Assembly (NCBI RefSeq): GCF_018555685.1
Contig: NZ_JAFLWW010000005.1
Location: 372,001 to 436,000 of the forward strand
Direction of reading: 5' to 3'
Source of the DNA: Aminobacter anthyllidis
GTDB taxonomy: Bacteria; Pseudomonadota; Alphaproteobacteria; Rhizobiales; Rhizobiaceae
DNA length: 64,000 bases
The notes beneath the pieces are model-generated. The model saw only the letters and a list, made by a program, of their open reading frames with translations, did not search any database and was not told the DNA's origin. The position numbers and the translations under genes are program-made. Shown here piece after piece: positions 27,592-36,654 of this stretch (position 1 is its first letter; each line of letters opens with the position of its first letter).

Positions 27592-28272
27592 TTGCCACAT
27601 TGGCTGCAATTGATGCTGGAGTCGCTCGGCCCCCTGTTGTGGGCAGCGCTCATCTTCACGGCACCCCTGACGCTGCTCTCCTTCGCCTTCGGCCTGACGG
27701 TCGGGCTGGGTGCGGCGCTTGCCCGCCTGTTCGGGCCGGCCTGGCTGTCGGCGATCGTCCGCTTCTACGTCTGGATCATCCGCGGCACGCCGCTTCTGGT
27801 GCAGCTGTTTTTGATCTTCTACGGCCTGCCGAGCGTCGGCATCGTGCTCGACGCCTTCCCAGCCGCGCTGATCGGCTTCACCCTCAATGTCGGGGCTTAT
27901 TCCTCCGAGATCATCCGTGCCGCCATCAGTTCGGTGGCCAAGGGGCAGTGGGAAGCCGCCTATTCGATCGGCATGACATGGTCGCAGGCGATGCGCCGCA
28001 CCATCCTGCCACAGGCAGCACGCGTCGCGGTGCCGCCGCTGTCCAACACCTTCATCTCGCTCGTCAAGGACACCTCCCTTGCCGCCGCGATCACCGTGCC
28101 GGAGATGTTCCAGGCAGCACAACGCATCGTCGCCACGACCTATGAACCGCTGATCCTCTATGTCGAGGCGGCCATACTCTATCTCGCGATGAGTTCGGTG
28201 CTGTCGTCGCTGCAGGTCAGGCTCGAAAGGCGGCTCAACCGTTACGGCGGCTTCCTGGAGGCGCGGTCATGA
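27592..28272 (+). CDS. Amino acid ABC transporter permease
   Basis: A 226-residue inner-membrane permease of the HisMQ/TcyL type with about five helices. It has the family motif RGTPLLVQLFLIFYGLP and the EAA loop EAAYSIGMTWSQAMRRTILPQA written here as EAAYSIGMTW then QAMRRTILPQA. TTG at 27592 is used; GGAGAGGGAG lies upstream. Its stop overlaps the ATPase start (ATGA). With the flanking genes it forms a three-gene importer, the single permease presumably working as a homodimer. Confidence 0.92.
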   Translation: MPHWLQLMLESLGPLLWAALIFTAPLTLLSFAFGLTVGLGAALARLFGPAWLSAIVRFYVWIIRGTPLLVQLFLIFYGLPSVGIVLDAFPAALIGFTLNVGAYSSEIIRAAISSVAKGQWEAAYSIGMTWSQAMRRTILPQAARVAVPPLSNTFISLVKDTSLAAAITVPEMFQAAQRIVATTYEPLILYVEAAILYLAMSSVLSSLQVRLERRLNRYGGFLEARS

Positions 28273-29042
28273 TCGGATTGTCCCACATCGTCAAGCAGTT
28301 CGGCGACAACACCGTGCTCAAGGACGTCTCCGTCGAGATCCGGGAGGGCAGTGTGACCGCGCTTGTCGGCCCATCGGGAGGCGGCAAGAGCACGCTTTTG
28401 CGCTGCATCAACCTGCTCGAGATTCCGACCTCGGGTACCGTGCGTATCGGCGATGACACGCTCGAATTCCGCCCCGGCCATCGGGTCGCCACCAAGGCGA
28501 TCCAGCAGCTGCGGCGCCAAACCGGCATGGTGTTCCAGAACTTCCAGCTGTTTCCGCACCGCACGGCGGTCGAAAACGTCATGGAAGGGCTGGTGACCGT
28601 GTTGAAATGGCCGGAAGCCAAGGCGCGCGAACGCGCCATGGCGCTACTCGACAAGGTCGGCATGGCGCACAAGGTCGATGCCTGGCCGGCGACGCTTTCG
28701 GGCGGGCAGCAGCAGCGCGTGGCAATCGCACGCGCGCTGGCACCATCACCCAAGGTGCTGTTGTGCGACGAGCCGACATCGGCGCTCGACCCCGAGCTGG
28801 CGCAGGAGGTTGTCGACGTGCTCGGCCAGCTGGCGCGCGAGGGCACGACCATGGTGATCGCCACGCACGACCTGCGCCTGGCTTCCAAGATCGCCCATGA
28901 GGTGCTGTTCCTGGAAGCCGGTTCGGTTGTCGAAAAGGGGCCGGCAAACGAGGTGTTCGGCAATCCGAAGCACGAACGCACCAGGCGCTTCATCGCGACG
29001 ATCACGCATCAGCACGAGCACGGCAAGGGCGGCGAGGGCTAA
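28269..29042 (+). CDS. Amino acid ABC transporter ATP-binding protein
   Basis: A 257-residue ATPase of the polar amino acid uptake family: Walker A GPSGGGKS, Q-loop MVFQNFQLFPHRTA, signature LSGGQQQR, Walker B VLLCDEPTSALDPEL and switch region MVIATHDL. The 'NFQLFPH' sequence is typical of HisP/GlnQ/TcyN-type ATPases. The C-terminal tail is His-rich (THQHEHGKGG). ATG at 28269 overlaps the permease stop. It is the last gene before a strong bidirectional terminator. Confidence 0.94.
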   Translation: MIGLSHIVKQFGDNTVLKDVSVEIREGSVTALVGPSGGGKSTLLRCINLLEIPTSGTVRIGDDTLEFRPGHRVATKAIQQLRRQTGMVFQNFQLFPHRTAVENVMEGLVTVLKWPEAKARERAMALLDKVGMAHKVDAWPATLSGGQQQRVAIARALAPSPKVLLCDEPTSALDPELAQEVVDVLGQLAREGTTMVIATHDLRLASKIAHEVLFLEAGSVVEKGPANEVFGNPKHERTRRFIATITHQHEHGKGGEG

Positions 29043-29063
29043 CAGCCACCTCGGCCCGGAAAC

Positions 29064-29094
29064 AAAAAAACCCGGCCATTGGCCGGGTTTTTCA
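29064..29094. terminator. Bidirectional terminator
   Basis: AAAAAAA CCCGGCC, ATT loop, GGCCGGG TTTTT: the A-run on the left and T-run on the right serve both the ABC operon (+) and the carD gene (-). Confidence 0.85.
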
Positions 29095-29115
29095 TAACGG
29101 AACTGAAAAGCCTGA

Positions 29116-29700
29116 TCAGGCAGCTTCTTCCTGCTCGGCGTCGGCTTCTTCGTTGTCGGCCTTGGCGCCGCGCTTCGGACCCTTGTTGAGGTTGGTCTCG
29201 ATGAGACGGACAGCCTCGGTCTCCGACAAGCGGTTCACGGCTGCCAGTTCGCGTGCCATGCGGTCGAGCGCTGCTTCATAAAGCTGGCGCTCGGAATAGG
29301 ACTGCTCCGGCTGGTTGTCGGCGCGGTAGAGGTCGCGCACGACTTCGGCGATCGAGATCAGGTCGCCTGAATTGATCTTCGCATCATATTCCTGCGCGCG
29401 GCGCGACCACATGGTGCGCTTGACGCGGGCGCGACCCTGCACGACCTTCAATGCGCGCTCGACATAGTCGGTCTCGGAAAGCTTGCGCATGCCGATGGAC
29501 GTCGCCTTGGCGACCGGCACCTTGAGGCGCATCTTGTCTTTCTGGAAATCGATCACGAACAGTTCGAGCTTGTGTCCCGCCACTTCCTGCTCGTCGATCG
29601 ATACGATCTGGCCGACACCATGTGCCGGATAGACAATATACTCGCCGGTCTTGAAACCGTGACGTGCTGCGGATTTCTTCTGCGGGATGGAAGTTGCCAT
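29116..29700 (-). CDS. carD: CarD-family transcriptional regulator
   Basis: A 194-residue protein of the CarD/CdnL family, which binds the RNA polymerase beta subunit and stabilises promoter open complexes. The N-terminal Tudor-like domain is visible as FKTGEYIVYPAHGVGQIVSI, with the conserved 'YPAHGVG', and is followed by the helical C-terminal part with MRKLSETDYVERALKVVQG-like sequence. The tail is acidic (EEADAEQEEAA). The start at 29700 has AGGAG upstream on the minus strand. CarD next to the FdxA ferredoxin gene is a frequent arrangement in rhizobia. Confidence 0.93.
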   Translation of the reverse strand: MATSIPQKKSAARHGFKTGEYIVYPAHGVGQIVSIDEQEVAGHKLELFVIDFQKDKMRLKVPVAKATSIGMRKLSETDYVERALKVVQGRARVKRTMWSRRAQEYDAKINSGDLISIAEVVRDLYRADNQPEQSYSERQLYEAALDRMARELAAVNRLSETEAVRLIETNLNKGPKRGAKADNEEADAEQEEAA

Positions 29701-30057
29701 ACGCCCTGAACTCCTTCTTGTGACACCGGCCCGCCGAGGCCGGTTGATCGGGACAGTCGCAAAACGCGACCTTCTGCCGCACGACAATCGACCCCCAATC
29801 GGAAGAGCTTGGACCAGCAAACCGCAAACATTGCGACTGCCGGGCCCAGATTACTCTGGTCCGGATTAGGGTTGTCACCTTTCAGTGAGTTAGGCTATGC
29901 GCCATAGATCGACGTTGTGTCATCGGCATGTTGGGCTAGCTCTAACACAAAAAGTCGGAAGAATCAAGATTTTGCTGCATACGCGAACATCCTGCCGCGT
30001 CAAGAGTCGACGGCGGCCCTCAATCCAACGATCTAGCGCCTTTCAGGCGCGCAGCCC
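29701..30057. other. Intergenic region between fdxA and carD
   Basis: About 360 bases. I see a small GCGCC/GGCGC hairpin at 30035-30050 that may end fdxA transcription, and otherwise only presumed promoter DNA for carD. No gene is supported. Confidence 0.5.
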
Positions 30058-30396
30058 TCAGTTGCCTTCGCCGGGCTCAGCCGAAAAGAACTTCTCGAAC
30101 TTGCCTTCGACACCGTCAAATTCCTTGGCGTCGACAGGCGGTTCCTTCTTGGCCGTGATATTCGGCCATTTTTCGGCATATTCGGTGTTGATCTGCAGCC
30201 ATTTGTCGAGGCCCGACTCGGTATCGGGCTTGATCGCGTCAGCCGGGCATTCCGGTTCGCAGACGCCGCAGTCGATGCACTCGTCAGGGTGAATGACGAG
30301 CATGTTCTCGCCTTCATAGAAGCAGTCGACCGGACAAACCTCGATGCAATCCATGTATTTGCATTTGATGCAGTTGTCGGTGACGACGTAGGTCAT
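30058..30396 (-). CDS. fdxA: 7Fe-type ferredoxin FdxA
   Basis: A 112-residue soluble electron carrier. Cysteines at 9, 12, 17, 21 and 25 ([17 protein letters not shown]) and at 40, 43, 46 and 50 ([12 protein letters not shown]) fit the FdxA family, which carries one [3Fe-4S] and one [4Fe-4S] cluster. The C-terminal extension with [18 protein letters not shown] is characteristic of the family. Start at 30396 ([10 protein letters not shown]) is the conserved one; the frame is open further upstream. Redox partner is unknown. Confidence 0.95.
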   Translation of the reverse strand: MTYVVTDNCIKCKYMDCIEVCPVDCFYEGENMLVIHPDECIDCGVCEPECPADAIKPDTESGLDKWLQINTEYAEKWPNITAKKEPPVDAKEFDGVEGKFEKFFSAEPGEGN

Positions 30397-30544
30397 GAAG
30401 CAGGCTCCGGGACTTCCCGTATTTTGTATCTTTCGGGTGAGGTATCCCCTTTGCGGAGCTCTTGCAAGGGCGGCCATTCCGCGCAGAAGCCAGTTGGCGG
30501 AACGCTATTCTCAACTCGCCCGCCGCGGCTCCAAATGCTTTGCG

Positions 30545-30928
30545 TCACTGGTCGCGTAGCCTGTCGGTGGCGCGCCGTTCCTTCTTGGTCGGACGGCCGC
30601 TGCCAACCTCGCGCAGCGGCGGCTTGGCGTCCGGTGGCGCCTGGTCCTTGGGCGTTGGCGCCGGGGAGATGTCGTCGTAGAGCTTGCGCGCTTCCTCGGC
30701 CGGCCCGCGACGCTCGCCAGCCAGCAGAACCTTATAGACCAGGATGCGGCGGTCGAGCGTGATCGTCAGCACATCGCCCGTCTTGACGATGTCGGAGGCC
30801 TGGCTGAGCTTCTGGCCGTTGCACCTGACGCCGCCAGACTGTGCGAGCTTGGCGCCGAGCGAACGCGACTTGACCGCGCGCGAGAAGAACAGCCACTTGT
30901 CGATGCGCTGTCTTCCCTCGCCGGCCAA
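30545..30928 (-). CDS. S4-domain RNA-binding protein (Hsp15/HslR-like)
   Basis: A 127-residue basic protein. The first 70 residues are an S4 RNA-binding domain: QRIDKWLFFSRAVKSRSLG, then VRCNGQKLSQASDIVKTGDVL in the typical 'V.VNG......S..V..GD.I' layout. The C-terminal tail is charged and proline-rich (PTKKERRATDRLRDQ). In E. coli Hsp15 rescues stalled 50S subunits carrying peptidyl-tRNA. The start is TTG at 30928, five bases after the helicase stop, so the two are probably cotranscribed. Confidence 0.88.
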   Translation of the reverse strand: MAGEGRQRIDKWLFFSRAVKSRSLGAKLAQSGGVRCNGQKLSQASDIVKTGDVLTITLDRRILVYKVLLAGERRGPAEEARKLYDDISPAPTPKDQAPPDAKPPLREVGSGRPTKKERRATDRLRDQ

Positions 30929-30933
30929 GGCGT

Positions 30934-33900
30934 TTACTTCTTGAGCTGGTCGCGCAGCGCGGCGAGCTTGGCGAAGGGCGAATCGGGATCGATACGCACC
31001 GGTCGCTCTTCGCGCGGCTTCGGCTGGAAGGCGGGCTTGCCCTTGAAGCCGCCGCGATCGCCGTCACGCTTGTCGCCGCCTGGGCGCTCACCACGGTTGC
31101 GGTTGTCGGGGCGTCCGCCCTCGCCCTGCGGCTTGCCACCGGGCTTGCGGTCGAAGCGCGGACGACCGTTGTCACGACCGCCTTCGCCGCCCTCGCGGTT
31201 GCGATTGGCTTCGCCCTGACGGGCAGCAGGTGCGCCAGCGGCACCGGCGGCACGCTGCTCGCGCTGGCCGCCACGCGAGCGGTTGTCCTGGCGATGACGC
31301 GGACGCTGTTCGAAGCGGCCCTGACGCCACAGCAGGATCGGCTTGGGCGCTTCCACGGCTTCGGAGGCGTCTGCCGCCGCGGCTTCCACCGGAACAGCAT
31401 CGGCAGCAGGAGCTTCGGCAACAGCCTCTGCGGCTTCCGCCTCGACTTCCGGCTCGGACACGGGCTCTGCTTCGGTCACCGGTTCAGCGGCGACCTCGGC
31501 TGCACGTTCGGCAACCGCTTCGGTCTGCTCGGCGACGGTTTCAGCTGCTTGCCCGTCTGCTTCGGCCTCCGGCGCCTGTTCGGCGACTTCGGAAGCTCCT
31601 TGTTCGGTGGTTTCGGCCGTCTCGACGAAGGGTTCGGCGGAAACGTCGGCAGCCTCATCGCTCGCAGCGGGCGCAGCAGCTTCGGCGGCCGCGGCAGCCT
31701 TTGCGGCGACAGCCTTGGCCACGGCCTCGCGAGCGGCGCTGTCGATTGTCTCGAGCTTGTCCTTGACCTCGGCGGCTGGCTTCGGCTCAGCACGGTAGCC
31801 GAGGCCCTTGAGGATTTCTTCCATGTCGTCGCCGGTGGCACCGAGGATCGACATCATCTGCGGCGTGACGATGAACGAGCTGCCGTCATAGGCACCGTCG
31901 GGACGCGCGCCGATACCCTGCTTCCAGGCGAGCGCCGGGCGGATCAGGTCGGCGAGACGCTCAAGGATGTCGACACGCACGGCGCGGCGGCCAAGATTGC
32001 GGAAGCCGGCAAGCTTGTAGAAGGTCTTGTCGAAGGTCGGGTCGATAACGACGGAGGTGCGGCCGGCGGCGAGCGCGTGGACGACGTCGCCGAAGCCCGG
32101 CTTGTCCTTGCCGTCGTTCTTGATCGCCCAGAGCAGCGTCACCAGCCCTGCCGGCGCCGGCTTGATCAGCGCGGGAACGAAGACGTGATAGGCGCCGAAG
32201 CGCACGCCAAGGCGGCGCAGGGCGGCGCGGCCTTCCTGGTCGAGCGACTTCACGTCTTCGGCGATGTCGCGGCGGTTGATCAGGCCGAAATTCTCGACCA
32301 GCTGGAAAGCGATGCCGCGGCCGATGCCGGAAAGCTGTTCGGCGGCCTTGAGATCGACAAGCGGCTTGAGCAGCGACTCGACCTGGAAATTGACGAAACG
32401 GTCGGCGCGCGCCGCGACCTTGTCACGAGCCGGGCCGGTCAGCTGTTCGTCGGCAAGCAGGATGACGCGCGGCTTGAGCGCGTCTTCGCCCTCGACCAGC
32501 GTACCGATCGGCGCGCCGATCCAGCGCAGCACGCCATCGGAGCCAAGCGCGATATCGCCATTGGGCGACGCCGAGAAACGCTCGGCGCGGGAATCGAATT
32601 CGGCGGCGAGCGCCTTCTGGGCTGCCGTGCGCACGGCCTTGGCATCTTCTCCACCCGCGCTCTGGTCGGCGGTGAAACGGAACCCTTGCAGTTCGCCGAC
32701 GTGATGACCCTCGACGAGGACAGTTCCGGACGGGCTTATTTCGGCTTCAAGCATAGTGTTTTCTCTAAGGCGGCGCATGAGGACGGAAGTCCTGCGGTCT
32801 ACGAAGCGTTTCGTCAACCGCTCATGCAGTGCATCCGACAATCTGTCTTCGATGTTTCGCGTTTTTTCTTGCCAGTGTGCCGGATCGGCAAGCCAGCCAG
32901 GGCGGTTTGAGACAAAAGTCCAGGTCCGGATCTGTGCGATCCGGTGCGAAAGCGTGTCGATGTCGCCTTCGGTGGAATCGGCGCGGCGGACCTGCTCGGC
33001 CATGTAGTTTTCGTCGACGTGACCATGCCGGGCGAGATCGTCATACATCGATGCGATGAGGTCGGCGTGCTGGGCCGGCGCGATGCGGCGGTAGTCGGGC
33101 AGCGCGCACGTCTCCCACAACAGCGCGACACGCTCGCGGCCGCTTGCGAGCGTGCGGATGTTTTCGTCGCGCGAAAGGTGCTCGAGCGCCTGGGCGTCGA
33201 CCGCCGGCAGCGCGCGCGTCAGGCCCTCGACGGGCGCCACGGTGTCGATCGAGCGCTTGAGCGTGTCGAGGCTGGCGAAGTCGAACTGGGCGGTGCGCCA
33301 CTGCAGCACCTTCACCGGCTCGAAATCATGGCCTTCGATCTTCTCGATCAGTTCCTCGTCGAACGGATCGACCTGGCCGGTGACACCGAAGGTGCCGTCG
33401 CGCAGATGTCGGCCGGCACGGCCGGCAATCTGGCCAAGCTCGGCCGCGGTCAGCTGGCGGTACTGGTAGCCGTCGAACTTGCGGTTCTGGGCGAAAGCGA
33501 CGTGGTCGACATCGAGATTGAGGCCCATGCCGATGGCGTCGGTGGCAATCAGGTAATCGACGTCGCCAGACTGGTAGAGCTCGACCTGGGCGTTGCGGGT
33601 GCGTGGGCTGAGCGCGCCAAGCACCACGGCGGCGCCACCCTGCTGGCGGCGGATGAGTTCGGCGATGCCATAGACCTCGTCGGCCGAGAAGGCGACGATG
33701 GCCGAGCGGCGCGGCAAACGCGTCAGCTTCTTGGAACCGGCATAGGCAAGATGCGACAGGCGCGGCCGCGTGACCACCGACACGCCCTTCAGAAGCTTTT
33801 GCAGGATGCCATGCATGGTGGCGGCACCGAGCAGCAGCGTCTCTTGCCTGCCGCGCAGATGCAGGATGCGGTCGGTGAAGATATGGCCGCGCTCGAGATC

Positions 33901-34233
33901 GCCGGCGAGCTGAACCTCGTCGATGGCAACGAACGCCGCGTCGGTCTGGCGCGGCATCGCCTCGACGGTGCAAACCGAGTATTTCGCGCCCGGCGGCAGG
34001 ATCTTCTCTTCGCCAGTGACCAGCGCCACCTTGTGGGCACCGACCTTTTCGCAAACCCGGCCATAGACCTCGCGGGCGAGCAGCCTGAGTGGCAGGCCAA
34101 TGATGCCGCTTTCATGCGCGACCATGCGCTCGATGGCGAGATGCGTCTTGCCGGTATTTGTCGGCCCCAGAACCGCGGTGACATCGCGGCCTGACAGGAT
34201 CAGGGGGTCGTTCTGCTTGGAGTGGACATTCAT
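30934..34233 (-). CDS. SUV3-like DEAD/DEAH RNA helicase with long disordered tail
   Basis: A 1099-residue superfamily 2 helicase related to the mitochondrial degradosome helicase SUV3. Walker A GPTNTGKT lies at 23-30, DEVQ (DExx box) at 105-108 and the motif VI-like QIAGRAGRHL near 275. A SUV3-type C-terminal domain follows. From about residue 860 the protein becomes low complexity: an Ala/Glu/Val-rich stretch, then an Arg/Gly-rich tail, ending in the conserved SPFAKLAALRDQL. The tail may recruit RNA or partner proteins (inference). Start at 34233; translation is probably linked to the downstream S4 protein. Confidence 0.92.
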   Translation of the reverse strand: MNVHSKQNDPLILSGRDVTAVLGPTNTGKTHLAIERMVAHESGIIGLPLRLLAREVYGRVCEKVGAHKVALVTGEEKILPPGAKYSVCTVEAMPRQTDAAFVAIDEVQLAGDLERGHIFTDRILHLRGRQETLLLGAATMHGILQKLLKGVSVVTRPRLSHLAYAGSKKLTRLPRRSAIVAFSADEVYGIAELIRRQQGGAAVVLGALSPRTRNAQVELYQSGDVDYLIATDAIGMGLNLDVDHVAFAQNRKFDGYQYRQLTAAELGQIAGRAGRHLRDGTFGVTGQVDPFDEELIEKIEGHDFEPVKVLQWRTAQFDFASLDTLKRSIDTVAPVEGLTRALPAVDAQALEHLSRDENIRTLASGRERVALLWETCALPDYRRIAPAQHADLIASMYDDLARHGHVDENYMAEQVRRADSTEGDIDTLSHRIAQIRTWTFVSNRPGWLADPAHWQEKTRNIEDRLSDALHERLTKRFVDRRTSVLMRRLRENTMLEAEISPSGTVLVEGHHVGELQGFRFTADQSAGGEDAKAVRTAAQKALAAEFDSRAERFSASPNGDIALGSDGVLRWIGAPIGTLVEGEDALKPRVILLADEQLTGPARDKVAARADRFVNFQVESLLKPLVDLKAAEQLSGIGRGIAFQLVENFGLINRRDIAEDVKSLDQEGRAALRRLGVRFGAYHVFVPALIKPAPAGLVTLLWAIKNDGKDKPGFGDVVHALAAGRTSVVIDPTFDKTFYKLAGFRNLGRRAVRVDILERLADLIRPALAWKQGIGARPDGAYDGSSFIVTPQMMSILGATGDDMEEILKGLGYRAEPKPAAEVKDKLETIDSAAREAVAKAVAAKAAAAAEAAAPAASDEAADVSAEPFVETAETTEQGASEVAEQAPEAEADGQAAETVAEQTEAVAERAAEVAAEPVTEAEPVSEPEVEAEAAEAVAEAPAADAVPVEAAAADASEAVEAPKPILLWRQGRFEQRPRHRQDNRSRGGQREQRAAGAAGAPAARQGEANRNREGGEGGRDNGRPRFDRKPGGKPQGEGGRPDNRNRGERPGGDKRDGDRGGFKGKPAFQPKPREERPVRIDPDSPFAKLAALRDQLKK

Positions 34234-34362
34234 TCTAAGGAACCGCCCTCGGCGCCGGGCCAACCCGGCGTTGCGCCGCCTGTCGCGACGACTGGACACA
34301 TAGGGATTTGCGCGGCGAAGCGAAAGCGGAATGTTCCAGATTTAAGAGTTGGAACGAGTCTA

Positions 34363-34414
34363 GAACGAATCAGCGACGAATCACTGACTCCGACAGATTC
34401 AGGTTTTGTTCACC
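34363..34414. repeat. 52-bp imperfect direct repeat, copy 1
   Basis: Ungapped alignment with 34635-34686 gives 37 of 52 identical bases; ACGAATCACTGA and TTTGTTCACC are shared exactly. Confidence 0.5.
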
Positions 34415-34634
34415 CCAACATATAGATTTCCGGCTGGCAAGCTGCACCACATGCAGAATCTCTAAAGTGGCCCGTTTCATGCCTCAGCGCGCCGCCGTTA
34501 ACCTTTGCCGGCCAAGCGCCGGAACGCCTCGGCGACCTCGGCGCAAAATAATGATTTTATTGATGTTTCCTATCGCCACATTAACGCTGGGACCAGCGGC
34601 GACGGACATTCGGTTAACATTTGAACCAAATGCG

Positions 34635-34686
34635 GAACGAACAGGCTACGAATCACTGATAGGACAAGTTTCCTGATTTGTTCACC
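34635..34686. repeat. 52-bp imperfect direct repeat, copy 2
   Basis: Partner of 34363-34414, 272 bases downstream in the same orientation. Confidence 0.5.
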
Positions 34687-34969
34687 GCTAGATGTTGTGC
34701 CCGACTGCACCCGTCCACCGATTATCCACCTGATATGCACAAGCCTGTCCACAGCTCCCCGACTTGCACGTTAACCTTTGCGTGCCATAGCGGCACATGC
34801 CGGCCCACGCAAAAATATCTGTGATTGCATTCCCTTAAGGGAATTGCACCCGTTGTGCCCGGCGCCGAGCCGTGTCTCCATCCGCACGTTGAGTCTGCGC
34901 GGCGGGGGTTGCCTAGGCGGGGCCTCCGGAAAATGCGGCGCACCGCGCAGGCGCATTGGAGGGAACATC

Positions 34970-35659
34970 ATGACCAAACGTCTATTCGCCGAATTCCTCG
35001 GCACATTCTGGCTCGTCTTCGGCGGTTGCGGCAGTGCCGTGCTTGCAGCCGCGTTTCCCGAACTTGGTATCGGCTTTGCCGGTGTTGCTTTGGCATTCGG
35101 CCTGACGGTCCTGACCATGGCCTATGCCGTCGGCGGCATCTCCGGCGGCCACTTCAACCCTGCCGTCTCGGTTGGCTTGATGATGGCCGGGCGCTTCGAG
35201 GCCAAGAACCTCGTGCCCTATGTCATCGCCCAGGTGGTCGGAGCTGTTGTCGCCTCGGCGGTGCTCTACCTCATCGTCAGCGGCAAGGCCGACTTTGCCG
35301 GCATCGGCGGCTTCGCCACCAATGGCTACGGCGACGCTTCCCCGGGCAAATACGGCCTGTCCTCGGCGCTGATCATCGAAGTGGTCCTGACCTTCATGTT
35401 CCTGATGATCATCCTCGGCTCGACCCATGGACGTGTTCCGGCTGGCTTCGCGCCGATCGCCATAGGCCTCGCTTTGACGCTGATCCACCTGATCTCGATC
35501 CCGGTGACCAACACCTCGGTCAACCCGGCCCGTTCGACCGGCCCGGCGCTGTTTGTCGGCGGCGTCGCCCTGCAGCAGCTCTGGCTGTTCTGGGTTGCCC
35601 CGATCGTCGGCGCAGCAATCGCCGGCATCGTCCACAAGGCAATGTTCGAAAAGGACTGA
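34970..35659 (+). CDS. aqpZ: Aquaporin Z
   Basis: A 229-residue inner-membrane water channel with six helices. Both pore motifs are present: HFNPAVS (Asn-Pro-Ala at 63-65) and VNPARS (185-187, with the pore arginine at 188). Residues around the selectivity filter ([22 protein letters not shown]) match AqpZ rather than the wider GlpF glycerol channels, whose second motif is NPARD. ATG at 34970 follows GGAGGGAAC. It is convergent with phbB, sharing a terminator. Confidence 0.96.
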   Translation: MTKRLFAEFLGTFWLVFGGCGSAVLAAAFPELGIGFAGVALAFGLTVLTMAYAVGGISGGHFNPAVSVGLMMAGRFEAKNLVPYVIAQVVGAVVASAVLYLIVSGKADFAGIGGFATNGYGDASPGKYGLSSALIIEVVLTFMFLMIILGSTHGRVPAGFAPIAIGLALTLIHLISIPVTNTSVNPARSTGPALFVGGVALQQLWLFWVAPIVGAAIAGIVHKAMFEKD

Positions 35660-35676
35660 CCTCACCCGGCCAGACG

Positions 35677-35710
35677 AGAAAACGGCGCCCTTCGGCGCCG
35701 TTTTCTTTTT
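35677..35710. terminator. Bidirectional terminator between aqpZ and phbB
   Basis: GAAAACGGCGCC, CTT loop, GGCGCCGTTTTC then TTTTT, usable in both directions because of the symmetric A/T runs. Confidence 0.85.
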
Positions 35711-35732
35711 CCAGGTCTAGCAGGCGAGCCTG

Positions 35733-36455
35733 TCAGACGAAATACTGTCCGCCATTGGCACTCAGCGTGGCGCCGGTGATGAAGCCCGACTCTTCCGATG
35801 CCAGGAACACCACGCATCGCGCAATCTCTTCCGGCTCGCCGAGGCGACCGACAGGTATCTGGGCGATGATCGATTCCCGCACCTTTTCCGGCACCGCCAT
35901 AACCATTTCGGTGGCGATATAGCCCGGGCAGATGACGTTGACGGTGATGCCCGCGCGCGCGCCTTCCTGGGCCAGCGCCTTGGTGAAGCCGATGTCGCCG
36001 GCCTTGGAAGCCGAGTAGTTGGCCTGCCCGGCCTGGCCCTTCTGGCCGTTGATCGAGGAGATGGTGACGATACGGCCGAACTTGCGGTCGCGCATGCCGC
36101 TCCACAGCGGATGTGTCATGTTGAAGGCACCGTTCAGATTGGTGTCGATGACTTCCTTCCACTGCTCGCGCGTCATCTTGTGGAACATCGAGTCGCGCGT
36201 GATGCCGGCATTGTTGACCAGCACCGAAACGGGGCCGAGGTCGGCCTCGACCTGCTTGATGCCGGCCTCGCAGGCGTCGTAGTCGGCAACCGACCATCTG
36301 TAGACCGGGATGCCCGTCTCGGCCTTGAATTTCTGCGCCGCTTCGTCGTTGCCGGCATAGTTGGCGGCGACCTTGTAGCCTGCGTTCTTCAGCGCGATCG
36401 AAATCGCAGCACCAATGCCGCGCGATCCGCCGGTGACGAGTGCAACCTTAGACAT
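35733..36455 (-). CDS. phbB: Acetoacetyl-CoA reductase PhbB
   Basis: NADPH-dependent short-chain dehydrogenase reducing acetoacetyl-CoA to (R)-3-hydroxybutyryl-CoA, the second step of polyhydroxybutyrate synthesis. The 240-residue protein has the TGGSRGIG cofactor loop, NNAGITRD, a catalytic serine (TISSINGQKGQ, about 133-134), Tyr147 and Lys151 (YSASKAG), and MFHKM, all typical of PhbB/PhaB. It follows phbA in the same direction, with a palindromic element and phbA's terminator between them. No PHB synthase gene is in the window. Confidence 0.96.
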   Translation of the reverse strand: MSKVALVTGGSRGIGAAISIALKNAGYKVAANYAGNDEAAQKFKAETGIPVYRWSVADYDACEAGIKQVEADLGPVSVLVNNAGITRDSMFHKMTREQWKEVIDTNLNGAFNMTHPLWSGMRDRKFGRIVTISSINGQKGQAGQANYSASKAGDIGFTKALAQEGARAGITVNVICPGYIATEMVMAVPEKVRESIIAQIPVGRLGEPEEIARCVVFLASEESGFITGATLSANGGQYFV

Positions 36456-36559
36456 GCGTTTCCCCTTTTCTGCTGCTTGATGGATTGCCCTTGCGACAGG
36501 CTTTTACAGCGCCGCGCGTCCTTTGGGACGCGCAAAGGACGCCGTAACATTTTGAATTG

Positions 36560-36607
36560 GCGCATGATCCTTTCCGGAAATCGACTCCGATTTTCGGGGT
36601 CATGCGC
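36560..36607. repeat. Short interspersed palindrome
   Basis: GCGCATGATCC at the left pairs with GGTCATGCGC at the right, with inner TTTCCGGAAATCG/CGATTTTCGG-like pairing. The GCGCATGATCC-type palindrome is a frequent intergenic repeat in rhizobia (from memory). Confidence 0.7.
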
Positions 36608-36614
36608 TAGAGAC

Positions 36615-36640
36615 AAAAAAGGGCGGCACATTGGCCGCCC
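36615..36640 (-). terminator. Terminator of phbA
   Basis: On the minus strand GGGCGGCC, AATGT loop, GCCGCCC then a T-run, directly after the phbA stop codon. Confidence 0.8.
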
Positions 36641-36654
36641 TCTTGCTTTTCGAT

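Larger units (their letters stand above)
34234..34969. other. Long intergenic region upstream of helicase and aqpZ
   Basis: About 735 AT-richer bases between divergent genes. It holds two 52-bp imperfect repeats (34363-34414, 34635-34686) and an AT-rich patch near 34545-34570, but no supported gene. A TTATCCACC and a TGTCCACAG near 34722-34756 resemble degenerate DnaA boxes. Confidence 0.5.

Noticed and set aside
34720-34760. Possible replication origin near degenerate DnaA boxes
   Set aside because: Only two weak boxes (TTATCCACC, TGTCCACAG), no cluster, and no dnaA, hemE, repABC or parAB nearby.
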